This document shows, in pieces, positions 25,614 to 33,677 of a stretch of 64,000 nucleotides of DNA (positions are counted from its first letter, which is position 1; each line of letters begins with the position of its first letter). Under the pieces are notes generated by a model. It saw nothing but the letters and a program-made list of their open reading frames with translations. It had not been told where the DNA came from and did no database searches. The stretch covers positions 1 through 64,000 of the forward strand of contig JAFYQI010000003.1 in the NCBI GenBank assembly GCA_017547175.1, in the 5' to 3' direction. This DNA comes from Alistipes sp. Its GTDB lineage: Bacteria; Bacteroidota; Bacteroidia; Bacteroidales; Rikenellaceae. A program made the position numbers and the translations under genes.

Positions 25614-27332
25614 CTAAAATCTTACGCCAAAGGTCAAGGCAAAATTATGGCGTGTCACCGTGGTTTGGAAACGGGTGCTCTCGTAGATCTCGGCCACCTC
25701 GCCCGAGGTTGCGGCGGGATAGCGGCAGCCGTAGAAGAGCATATACTCCGTACTCGTATAGTCGGCATGGCAGTAAGCCAGATCGACGAAGCACGAACGT
25801 CCGAGGTTGCAACCCACACCGGCCGTAAAGTAGTTGATCTGCTGCGTAGCAGGCTGCGACAAAATGGTATCACCCTGCTTGAGCATCGAACCGCTGTAGC
25901 CGTAACCGGCACGCAGCGCCACCATCGGAATCGGACGCACCTCCACACCGACACGCAGGTTATTCGACCCCTGGAAGTAGTGCTTGAAGTCCTGCTTGAA
26001 ATCGGCCTTACCCGGGCCATACGGCAGATAGGGCATATTCTGCACCCGCACGCCGTTAAACCAATCGCGCTCGTAATCAACCGAGAGAATCGCCCACGAG
26101 CCAAAGGTGTAGGAGGCACCCACCATCAGGCGCGCCGGCGAGGCAAACTCCCACGTATTAGGACCGTCATCTTCCAAAATCTCCGACACAACATCTGAGG
26201 TATATTGGTGGGTCGTCTGATCCGTTGCGCTCGTCGGACCGAGTGCCACGGTCGACATAGCCACCTCGTAACGACGCTCCAGGCTGTAGAGGGTCGGCGT
26301 GTGGAAAGCCACACCCAGACGCAGGGCAGGAATTGGGCGATAGACCAAACCTAGTTTGAAATTCACACCCGTACCATCAACCACTATGCGCTGCTGCATA
26401 CCCATCGACTGCATCACCTCGTCGAGCATCACTCCGTCGGCATCCATGGCATAATCGCCCGAATCATAGCCGTTGCCACCTCCATAGGTGTAGGCCTCGC
26501 CGTAATAGATACTCTTCTTCTGGTAGATGCTTTGGATGCCGGCCGCCAAACCGAAATAGAGTTTGTTGTCGATATTTCCACCCATCGAAATGGTAAATTC
26601 ACCGGCCGAGCCACGGCTCGAAACGGCCGTTCCGCTCTCGATCGCAGCATTGGCACCAATCTCGGCGGGGTACCACACCCCGTAGTCGTTCATATCGACC
26701 AGGTAACTCTTGTAAGCCGCCACGGCAGGCCAAAAAGCGGGATCGATGCCCCAATTGGTCAGGCCGTTTTGCGTAATCGTACCATCACTCGTCAGACCCA
26801 CATTTCCGGCCTCGAGCATTACGCTCATCGCATCGGCAATCGATGCCGTCGTGCAGGCGGGCGTACGGAACGAGTAGTCGTAATTGTAGTCGGCCAGACG
26901 CGTATAACCCAAGCCGATATTCACACTGAGCAGGCGACCTGCCCCCTCATGCACATTAAACACGCCACCGAAGTTACCCACCGAAAAACGGCTCTTCGAG
27001 TTGCTCTCATAGGCCTCAGTACCGGGTGTCGCAGCCTGAGAAACCGTCACCAGCGGCGTAAGAGCAAACTCACCACGACGATACATACCCAAACCGGCCG
27101 GGTTAATCACCATCGAGGCCATATCGGCACCGAGCGAGGTGAAGGCTCCCGCCATACCCATCGAGCGAGCTGTACCGAAGATAAACTGTTGCTGCGAGAA
27201 ATTGGCCAAATCGCCCGTCGAAAGAGCATCGTTCGAAAGGGTCAATCCGCCAAACTCATAAGTTGCTTGTTGAGCCGTTGCCGATCCAGCGATCAGCAAC
27301 GCGCCCAACAGCATATAGATCATGCGCTTCAT
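25614..27332 (-). CDS. OmpP1/FadL-like outer membrane protein
   Basis: 572 residues. A signal peptide ends at GSATA|QQ. The next ~60 residues carry the FadL/OmpP1 start pattern: FGTARSMGMAGAFTSLGADMASMVINPAGLGMYRRGEFALTP-like, with the NPAGL motif seen in long-chain fatty acid and aromatic transporters. The rest alternates as beta strands and ends with Phe (FALTFGVRF), as expected of an outer-membrane barrel. Family members let hydrophobic compounds across the outer membrane; Bacteroidetes homologues are sometimes called hemin receptors without good evidence. The gene lies 44 bases after the Trp/Tyr-rich lipoprotein gene and likely shares its operon. Confidence 0.8.
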   Translation of the reverse strand: MKRMIYMLLGALLIAGSATAQQATYEFGGLTLSNDALSTGDLANFSQQQFIFGTARSMGMAGAFTSLGADMASMVINPAGLGMYRRGEFALTPLVTVSQAATPGTEAYESNSKSRFSVGNFGGVFNVHEGAGRLLSVNIGLGYTRLADYNYDYSFRTPACTTASIADAMSVMLEAGNVGLTSDGTITQNGLTNWGIDPAFWPAVAAYKSYLVDMNDYGVWYPAEIGANAAIESGTAVSSRGSAGEFTISMGGNIDNKLYFGLAAGIQSIYQKKSIYYGEAYTYGGGNGYDSGDYAMDADGVMLDEVMQSMGMQQRIVVDGTGVNFKLGLVYRPIPALRLGVAFHTPTLYSLERRYEVAMSTVALGPTSATDQTTHQYTSDVVSEILEDDGPNTWEFASPARLMVGASYTFGSWAILSVDYERDWFNGVRVQNMPYLPYGPGKADFKQDFKHYFQGSNNLRVGVEVRPIPMVALRAGYGYSGSMLKQGDTILSQPATQQINYFTAGVGCNLGRSCFVDLAYCHADYTSTEYMLFYGCRYPAATSGEVAEIYESTRFQTTVTRHNFALTFGVRF

Positions 27333-27376
27333 AGTTCAAATCATATAAAGGGTTTCGATACGTTTTTAGGCCGGTG

Positions 27377-28558
27377 TTAGCGGCTGCGCGACGAGCTGCC
27401 CGATGAGCCGCCACGCGACGAGCCACCACTGTAACCACCGCCACCGCTATAACCACCTCCGCGCGACGTCGTGCTCGAGGAGCCCCAATTGCTGTTCGAG
27501 GAGTTATTCGAACCCCAATTGCTATTCGTGGGGCGACTGCTTGTCGAGCTGCTGCCAGTCGAACGACTGCGACGCGACGACGAGCCGGAGTTGTTGTAGC
27601 TCGGCTTGTTCTGCGAGCTGCTCGGCGTACGACTCACGGTGCCCTGCGAGCTCTGCGGACGACTGCTGCCACCACCTTGATAGACGCCCGAGCTCCAGTT
27701 ACGGTTACCGGCCGTGCTGCGGTTGATCGTCGAGCCTTGATAGGGCTTCGTATAGCGGTTGTGCGTAGGACGATGCACGATGCCGGGACGATCATGTCCG
27801 GGGTGATGACCGGGATAATAGCCGGGATAATACCCACCTCCGCCGTTCCAATACGGGCCATGGCCGTGCCAATAGGGGTTATACCACCCGTAGTAATACC
27901 CACCCCACGGACGATACCAGGGGCTGTACCAATCATAGAACCAAGGATCGTACCACGAGAGGCCGATGTTCCATCCCCAACTGCCAAAGCCAAGCGAGAA
28001 GGAGGGCGACCACCAGGGCGACATCCAGCTATTCCAATACCAGGCACTGCTATAGGTCGGCAGTCCCCACGTACCGAACATGGCCGTTACATACTTCGGC
28101 TCCACCCAAATTTCGTCACCCATCACCATCACGTTGTAGAAGGCCGGATCGTAGGCCGACACATAGTGGAACGTGGTGCTGTAACGGGCATTCATATAGC
28201 TCGAGGGCATGCGATAGGTGGGTGAATCCATACCACGCAGACGACGCGCATAGGCACTTTCGTAGTCGTCGGCCAATACGCTTTGGAAATTCTCACGGGT
28301 CGAGCTACCCAGATAGCGGCTCTCGGTCAAGGTCGCCGAACGCTCGGCAATCATCGCCTCCAGCTCGGCCTTACGTGCTTCAGCTTCAGCTTTTCGCGCC
28401 TCGGCTTCAGCCTGTTGGCGACGAGCTATCTCCGTACGATTGTGGATCGCATAGAGATCGTTATCGGCGCTCGACGAAGCGGCATAGAAGGCCGACGAAC
28501 AACCGCTCAGCCACCACATCGCCAACACACCGATCAGGATATTCAACTTCATCTTCAT
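27377..28558 (-). CDS. Trp/Tyr/Gly-rich lipoprotein with low-complexity Ser/Gly/Arg tail
   Basis: 393 residues. The N-terminus MKMKLNILIGVLAMWWLSGC carries a lipobox (Cys20). Residues ~45-75 are an Ala/Glu/Arg coiled-coil-like repeat (AEAEARKAEAEARKAELEA). A conserved-looking region (~80-170) is followed by an aromatic stretch extremely rich in Trp, Tyr, Gly and Pro (~170-255; for example SWYDPWFYDWYSPWYRPWGG). The last ~140 residues are almost only Ser, Gly, Asn, Arg and Thr, with repeated SNWGS and GGGYSGG words. I know similar unnamed Bacteroidales proteins but no function. Surface exposure or adhesion is possible. The OmpP1-like gene follows. Confidence 0.75.
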   Translation of the reverse strand: MKMKLNILIGVLAMWWLSGCSSAFYAASSSADNDLYAIHNRTEIARRQQAEAEARKAEAEARKAELEAMIAERSATLTESRYLGSSTRENFQSVLADDYESAYARRLRGMDSPTYRMPSSYMNARYSTTFHYVSAYDPAFYNVMVMGDEIWVEPKYVTAMFGTWGLPTYSSAWYWNSWMSPWWSPSFSLGFGSWGWNIGLSWYDPWFYDWYSPWYRPWGGYYYGWYNPYWHGHGPYWNGGGGYYPGYYPGHHPGHDRPGIVHRPTHNRYTKPYQGSTINRSTAGNRNWSSGVYQGGGSSRPQSSQGTVSRTPSSSQNKPSYNNSGSSSRRSRSTGSSSTSSRPTNSNWGSNNSSNSNWGSSSTTSRGGGYSGGGGYSGGSSRGGSSGSSSRSR

Positions 28559-28933
28559 CGTCTGTCTGTTTTTTTAAGGTTTGACATCCATCGAGGCAAT
28601 CCGCGCATCCGGAGGCTGCGAGCTTCATTTTCAACCCGATCGCCATTGAGGTTTACTCCTTCGATGCACCATCCCCTCTTGCCTAATGAACGAAAATCAT
28701 ACCCCTTTTCGTATATATCGGTCCGTTTTCGGGCTATGTTTGTTCTACACGTGCCGATGAAAAGCCGAATCAGCTTACGATTTTCGCCTACCGAGGCATT
28801 TACAAAGGTAACAAATATTTTCAAAAATCGAGAATCGAAGCTGCAAAACCTCCTTTTTCGCCGTTCAAACGCCCTTCAAGAGTCCTCATGGAGCAACAAA
28901 AAAAGATTTTTTATATTTTTTTCTCGATTTTTA
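28559..28933. other. Gene-free stretch between the lipoprotein gene and tRNA-Ser
   Basis: A minus-strand TACCTTTG (28810-28803) may be the lipoprotein promoter, giving a long leader of ~240 bases, but no well-placed -33 element is seen. I see no other feature until the tRNA-Ser promoter. Confidence 0.4.
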
Positions 28934-28963
28934 TTGCGTTTTCAAAAATTATCTCTACATTTG
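28934..28963 (+). promoter_or_regulatory. Promoter of tRNA-Ser
   Basis: TTG (28934-28936), 19 bases, then TACATTTG (28956-28963); the tRNA begins at 28999. Confidence 0.8.
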
Positions 28964-28998
28964 CAATCCCGAAACGCAAGTAACGGGAGATCGACAAA

Positions 28999-29086
<88 letters not shown>

Positions 29087-29090
29087 AAGA

Positions 29091-29127
29091 AAGTGGCTTA
29101 CAGATAACTGTAGGCCACTTTTCTTTT
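29091..29127 (+). terminator. Intrinsic terminator of tRNA-Ser
   Basis: AAGTGGCTTACAG pairs with CTGTAGGCCACTT (one G-U pair) around ATAA, then TTTCTTTT. Confidence 0.9.
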
Positions 29128-29146
29128 AGGGTTATGACCGAATCAC

Positions 29147-29182
29147 AAAAAACTCAGCTACACACTGCAGCTGAGTTTTTTT
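29147..29182. terminator. Bidirectional terminator
   Basis: AAAAAACTCAGCT (29147-29159) pairs with AGCTGAGTTTTTT (29169-29181), with A- and T-runs on both sides. It lies 40 bases after the stop of the minus-strand DUF1648 gene. Confidence 0.85.
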
Positions 29183-29222
29183 ATGCTTTCAAACTTGGGT
29201 GCGACCCAATTCCACTTCGCGG

Positions 29223-29621
29223 TCAACGGTTGTTTTTTCGAGCTTTAACGATACAACGCAGAAAAGCGATCACGGCAAGTAGCAAGATGACCGGCTCGGC
29301 AAGCATGAAAATCGGCATGGTGCCCAACGTGAGCGACACCAGCGTAGATGACAGCAGGACCAGACAGATTCCCGATGCCAAAATGATCAGGCCGGTTTGC
29401 AACTTCGGCTTTCTACGTGCAAACACATAAGCAATCAGGCAAACCGCAGCCCCCGCCAACGGATAGAGGATCAACATATTACGCGACATCGAACCGCCGG
29501 CATTGCCTTGGAGATCAAAGTGAGCCGGAAGAAGCTCCGCCAAGGAGCTCCATCGCACCAGAATGGCCAATGCATGGATAGCCACAATCAGAACAGGAAT
29601 CAACCAGCCTCGTTTATGCAT
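29223..29621 (-). CDS. DUF1648 domain membrane protein
   Basis: 132 residues with four hydrophobic segments. The first loop has LLPAHFDLQGNAGGSMSR, matching the DUF1648 motif (HFN..G..dgwgsk) of small membrane proteins often found with or inside SdpI-like immunity proteins. Only the DUF1648 half and two further helices are present, so it is shorter than SdpI. I chose the ATG at 29621 (MHKRGWLIPV) because the frame upstream crosses the likely promoter: TATATTTG on the minus strand at 29648-29641. A single-gene unit; function unknown. Confidence 0.75.
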   Translation of the reverse strand: MHKRGWLIPVLIVAIHALAILVRWSSLAELLPAHFDLQGNAGGSMSRNMLILYPLAGAAVCLIAYVFARRKPKLQTGLIILASGICLVLLSSTLVSLTLGTMPIFMLAEPVILLLAVIAFLRCIVKARKNNR

Positions 29622-29640
29622 AGCAGGATTTTTAAGTCTA

Positions 29641-29648
29641 CAAATATA
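29641..29648 (-). promoter_or_regulatory. -7 box of the DUF1648 gene
   Basis: Minus-strand TATATTTG at 29648-29641; the expected leader to the ATG at 29621 is under 20 bases. Confidence 0.55.
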
Positions 29649-29784
29649 CTGATTTCTGCCGTTTTTTACGCCACTATTTGTCGTTTCCCCGCGCTTTTTT
29701 TCGTGTAAAACTTCCATCATTTGCTAAAAATTGATTATCTTTACAACAGTTAAATGCATACAACAAACCAACTCGCATAAAAAC

Positions 29785-30381
29785 ATGAAAAAGTTACTTC
29801 TTGCCGCCCTCATCCTGATGGGCATCTCATTCGCAGCTTCGGCGCAGGTTCAGGTAATCTATATAGAGGATATCTCGGATGGCAGCACGGTATACAGCCC
29901 CCTATACTATATCGACCGCGCAGCGAAGAAAGTATATTTTTACGATCCGGAAGACCCCGATGTGAAGGAGAATCCGAATGATTATATACCTTATGATATC
30001 AAATCGTGCAAAAAAGAGGGTATAAAAGAGACGATCGTCTTCACGCAGGCAAACTACCCTGTCGAATATAAGCTCGTCCTGGTGATTAATCCGAAACTTA
30101 CCAGCAAGGACGACCTCTCGGGACAGTCGGCAACCCTCTCTATGAGCCATATGGACGAAAAAACGGTCTACAAGGCACTTATCGAGGAGCAGCTTCCGGA
30201 CGAGTACAAACAGGCTTTGGAGAGTAATCGCAAATTCGAAGAGCAGGAGGCAACTCGCAAGAGTGGAACTGTCGGCAGCAACAACTCCCACCCCAAGACC
30301 CCCGCAGAGCTGCTCAATAAGGGTAAGGACGGCGTAAAGAACCTGTTCAACAAAGGCAAGGACCTCATTAAGAAGAAATAG
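29785..30381 (+). CDS. Secreted protein of unknown function
   Basis: 198 residues. A signal peptide (MKKLLLAALILMGISFAASA|Q) is followed by a mixed alpha/beta part with many Tyr and acidic residues (IYIEDISDGSTVYSPLYYID). The C-terminus is lysine-rich with a near-repeat: LLNKGKDGVKN then LFNKGKDLIKKK, which would form amphipathic helices. I do not recognise a family. Base composition is more AT-rich than neighbouring genes, which may indicate recent acquisition. A weak -7 box TATCTTTA lies at 29736-29743; I chose the ATG at 29785 because it starts a good signal peptide. Confidence 0.75.
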   Translation: MKKLLLAALILMGISFAASAQVQVIYIEDISDGSTVYSPLYYIDRAAKKVYFYDPEDPDVKENPNDYIPYDIKSCKKEGIKETIVFTQANYPVEYKLVLVINPKLTSKDDLSGQSATLSMSHMDEKTVYKALIEEQLPDEYKQALESNRKFEEQEATRKSGTVGSNNSHPKTPAELLNKGKDGVKNLFNKGKDLIKKK

Positions 30382-30400
30382 CCACACATAACCCATAAAC

Positions 30401-30438
30401 AAAACAAGAAGATGCCGCAAGACATCTTCTTGTTTTTT
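30401..30438 (+). terminator. Intrinsic terminator of the secreted protein gene
   Basis: AAAACAAGAAGATG (30401-30414) pairs with CATCTTCTTGTTTT (30423-30436), a perfect 14-bp stem followed by T. Confidence 0.9.
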
Positions 30439-30494
30439 ATCCTCATCATAGGCGACACTTGGTTGGAATGATCGCCCTCTTTTCGCAAACCGCG

Positions 30495-31064
30495 CTATTC
30501 TTTTAAGGTAATCGTACAATCATCCAGGCTTTCGATAATGGCCAACGATTCGACGTGAATACCCCGCTCGCGCAACTTCTGCCCACCCCCTTGGAAGCTC
30601 TTCTCGATCAAGAAGCCCATGCCCTCCAAGGTGGCACCGGCCTGCTCTATCAAATCGAGCATACCGATAGCGGCATGTCCATTGGCCAAGAAATCGTCCA
30701 CAAACAACACGCGATCGTTCGCTCCCAAATAATCACTGCTTACGCAGACCGTATAGGAGCGCTCCTTGGTAAAGGAGAAGATCTCGGTCGTCAGCATACG
30801 TTCCAGCGTGCTGGGCACCCGCTTCTTGGCAAAAAGCACGGGGACCTTCAGGCACTCACCCACCAGGATCGCAGGGGCTATACCACTGGCTTCGATCGTG
30901 AGAATTTTCGTAATCGAGTGCCCCACAAATCGTCGGGCAAGCTCCTCGGCCATGGCACGCATCAGCATCGGATCCATCTGGTGATTGATGAAGTTATCCA
31001 CCTTCAGGATACCGCCCGGAAGGCATTTGCCGTCGTGCAAGATACGCTCGCTAAGTTGTTGCAT
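30495..31064 (-). CDS. xpt: Xanthine phosphoribosyltransferase
   Basis: 189 residues, the usual length. The type I phosphoribosyltransferase PRPP-binding motif is [14 protein letters not shown] near residue 125. The start [23 protein letters not shown] and the [13 protein letters not shown] loop are typical of Xpt. It converts xanthine plus PRPP to XMP for purine salvage. The ATG at 31064 is chosen because the longer frame runs through the promoter. I see no purine riboswitch in the ~20-base leader, unlike in Firmicutes. Confidence 0.95.
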   Translation of the reverse strand: MQQLSERILHDGKCLPGGILKVDNFINHQMDPMLMRAMAEELARRFVGHSITKILTIEASGIAPAILVGECLKVPVLFAKKRVPSTLERMLTTEIFSFTKERSYTVCVSSDYLGANDRVLFVDDFLANGHAAIGMLDLIEQAGATLEGMGFLIEKSFQGGGQKLRERGIHVESLAIIESLDDCTITLKE

Positions 31065-31090
31065 AAAAAAGTAATTCCTATTTTGATATG

Positions 31091-31120
31091 CAAAATTAGC
31101 ATAAACGAGGATGAATGCAA
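31091..31120 (-). promoter_or_regulatory. Promoter of xpt
   Basis: Minus strand: TTG (31120-31118), 19 bases, TAATTTTG (31098-31091). Confidence 0.8.
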
Positions 31121-31212
31121 GGTTTGTTGCCCCTTGATCGCACAAAAATTGCGTTTCAGGGAAAAACAGCGTTCCTGCATCTTGCGTCTGACATCCGCAG
31201 CTCAGCCGAAAC

Positions 31213-33516
31213 TTAGAAACGGATCTTCACACCCAAGAACCAACTACGAGGGATCAACGGGCCATAGAGATAACCCGAATCGCGCTCGGCACCCGTATCA
31301 AAGTCCTCCTGATAGGCATCGAAGAGATTCTTCACACCCCCATACAGATCCATCTCAACATCACGAAATAGGTTGCAGGTATACTGCAGACGTAAATTCA
31401 CGTCGAGGAAGCGGGGCGTCTCGACCGCCACATCGACCTCCGTACCCGAACCGGCATAGTGCTGCACCAGCATCTTACCCGTATAGTTACCCGTCAGATC
31501 GACGCTCCAGCGCTTGGACGGCTTGAGCAACAGCGTAAAATAGCCGTAGGCATCGGGGTTGCGGAACATCCGCTTCGAGGGGGCAACCTGCGCATCCTCG
31601 CTCCAATATTCGGGCTCTGCATAACGACTCATCTGTCGGGTGAAGCCTGCCTGCAACTCCAGCCACTCGGCATAGGAGAGGCGACCCTCCAGATGCACGC
31701 CACCCACCGTGGCACCCGAGCCGTTATAACGCTCTTGAATCGTGGCGCCATCGGCATCCGAGCCCACCTCGCGCAGGGCAAAGACATCGTCGAGCGTCGT
31801 ATAAAAGCCCTCGACGATCAGATTGGTAACCACCTTGCCAAAGCTATGATGCCACTCGGCAGAGGCACTCCACGAACCCGAGCGCTCCTCGCGCAGATTC
31901 TCGGCCAGACGGATGCGGGTACGATCACCACCGACAATGGCGATATGGAGATCCTCGTCATAGGCCTGCGGAGCACGATAGCCACCCGCATAGCTCACAC
32001 GCAGGCTCAAATCCTCGTTCGGGTTGAAGCGCAGATTTGCACGGGGCGAGAAGATCACGCGATCAACCAAATTGTGCTTATCGACACGACCTCCCAGCAG
32101 GATCGACCACCGTTTATTCTTCCACTCGTTTTGGAAATAACCACCCACCAGATGCACTGCCTGTTTCGTGTTGATCTGGTAACCCACCGACTCATCGTGC
32201 AGGTCGTTGTGGCTATACTCCGAACCGATTGTCAATTCGGCAGGCAGAAAGAGCAATTTTGCAAATTCATGCACATACTGCACACCACCGGCCGCTGTCA
32301 GATCATGCGTACGACCATAAGCATTGGGGTCTTGGAAAGCACCATAATAGCTCGAGCGTGCCGTATTTTGAAACGAAGCATAGGCGTTGAAGCGATTCGT
32401 ACGGTCATCCGACGACCAATCAAACGAGAGACTTCCACCATCAATCGTATGGTTGGCCTGCTCACAAGTCATCGCCTCGTGGGGCGGTAAATCGAGCCGA
32501 TCACCGCCTCGGCGATAATCCTGAATACGGTGATACTGAGCCGTTAAGCGCGAATAGGCTCCCGTGCGGAAGTAGCCTCGCATACCGAGCGCCTCGGAGT
32601 TCTGTTCGAGCAACTCTGTAAAGCCATCGCCGTTATCGTCATAGCCATCGGCCGTGCGACTTTGGGCAAAGACCGCCAGAGCCGCCTTACCGCTATCCGA
32701 CACAATCGAGGCATTCAGCATCGTCGTATTATCGAACGAACCGCTACAACCGAGCGACGTGATCGTATGCGCCATCTCGGCCATGCTGCGCAGCGGCTCC
32801 TTGGTGATGACGTTGATCGTACCGCCAATAGCCGACGAGCCATACAGTGCCGAACCGCCACCGCGCAACACCTCAACACGCTCGATCATGTTGGCCGGAA
32901 TCTGCTCCAGACCATAGACACCCGTCAGGGCCGAAAAGAGCGGATGCGAATCGATCAGAATCTGCGAATAGCGACCATCGAGGCCGTTGATACGCACCTG
33001 CGGAAAGCCGCAATTTTGGCAAGTATTCTCCACACGAACGCCCGGTTGATAGGATAAGCCACCACCTAACGAAGCGGTCGAAACGCGATCAAAAATTTCC
33101 GAATCGAGCACGCTGATCAACGAAGGTGCCTCGCGCTTCAAGCGTTCGGTACGGCTGGCCGATACGACCACCTGATCAACCGCCACCACCTCCTCTTCGA
33201 CCTCGCAACGCAAATCGACCGTCTCGCGACCATGCAGGCAAACCTCCTGACGCTTCGCCGAATAGCCTACGGCGCGCACCTCGACCGTATAGTCGCCCAA
33301 AGGGAGGTTTTTCAGCAAAAAGTGTCCCGTCGCATCGGGCGTCGTACCGATCGTAGTACCCAACAGCACCACTGTTGCGTAAGCAATATGCTCTTGGGTG
33401 CGCGCATCCACCACATCACCAAAAATATGGGCATCGGTCGGATGGTCAACACGCTGTGCCTCAACCTGCGAAATCGTTGTCAGCAACAACAACACACCCA
33501 GTATCAATCTCTTCAT
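31213..33516 (-). CDS. TonB-dependent outer membrane receptor
   Basis: 767 residues. Signal peptide ([20 protein letters not shown]), an N-terminal carboxypeptidase-regulatory-like domain (~25-105; [20 protein letters not shown]), a TonB-box region ([18 protein letters not shown]), and a plug domain with the motif [19 protein letters not shown] and [21 protein letters not shown] 22-strand barrel follows, ending in Phe (FLGVKIRF). The CxxC pair in the plug is a feature of a Bacteroidetes subfamily whose ligand I do not know; metal or cofactor uptake is an inference. It has no SusD partner. The ATG at 33516 starts the signal peptide; its promoter is at 33559-33589. Confidence 0.9.
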   Translation of the reverse strand: MKRLILGVLLLLTTISQVEAQRVDHPTDAHIFGDVVDARTQEHIAYATVVLLGTTIGTTPDATGHFLLKNLPLGDYTVEVRAVGYSAKRQEVCLHGRETVDLRCEVEEEVVAVDQVVVSASRTERLKREAPSLISVLDSEIFDRVSTASLGGGLSYQPGVRVENTCQNCGFPQVRINGLDGRYSQILIDSHPLFSALTGVYGLEQIPANMIERVEVLRGGGSALYGSSAIGGTINVITKEPLRSMAEMAHTITSLGCSGSFDNTTMLNASIVSDSGKAALAVFAQSRTADGYDDNGDGFTELLEQNSEALGMRGYFRTGAYSRLTAQYHRIQDYRRGGDRLDLPPHEAMTCEQANHTIDGGSLSFDWSSDDRTNRFNAYASFQNTARSSYYGAFQDPNAYGRTHDLTAAGGVQYVHEFAKLLFLPAELTIGSEYSHNDLHDESVGYQINTKQAVHLVGGYFQNEWKNKRWSILLGGRVDKHNLVDRVIFSPRANLRFNPNEDLSLRVSYAGGYRAPQAYDEDLHIAIVGGDRTRIRLAENLREERSGSWSASAEWHHSFGKVVTNLIVEGFYTTLDDVFALREVGSDADGATIQERYNGSGATVGGVHLEGRLSYAEWLELQAGFTRQMSRYAEPEYWSEDAQVAPSKRMFRNPDAYGYFTLLLKPSKRWSVDLTGNYTGKMLVQHYAGSGTEVDVAVETPRFLDVNLRLQYTCNLFRDVEMDLYGGVKNLFDAYQEDFDTGAERDSGYLYGPLIPRSWFLGVKIRF

Positions 33517-33558
33517 CGTACATCTATTTATTTGTTTACAATCTGCTAATTTCGGGCA

Positions 33559-33589
33559 CAAAAATAGGCCGAAATAGATGCATTGACAA
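33559..33589 (-). promoter_or_regulatory. Promoter of the TonB receptor gene
   Basis: Minus strand: TTG (33589-33587), 20 bases, TATTTTTG (33566-33559). Confidence 0.8.
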
Positions 33590-33626
33590 TACCCAAAAAG
33601 GGGGAATTCACCCCCCCTGCAACCAC

Positions 33627-33656
33627 AAAAAAAAGGATGCCCATTGGGCATCCTTT
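33627..33656 (-). terminator. Intrinsic terminator of the rng-to-ppiD cluster
   Basis: AAAGGATGCCC (33632-33642) pairs with GGGCATCCTTT (33646-33656) around ATT; a T-run follows on the minus strand. It lies 22 bases after the stop of the ppiD-like gene. Confidence 0.9.
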
Positions 33657-33677
33657 CTAACTATTTGTGGGTATCTG

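Noticed and set aside
31065-31145. Purine riboswitch in front of xpt
   Set aside because: The promoter at 31091-31120 leaves a leader of only about 20 bases, too short for the aptamer.
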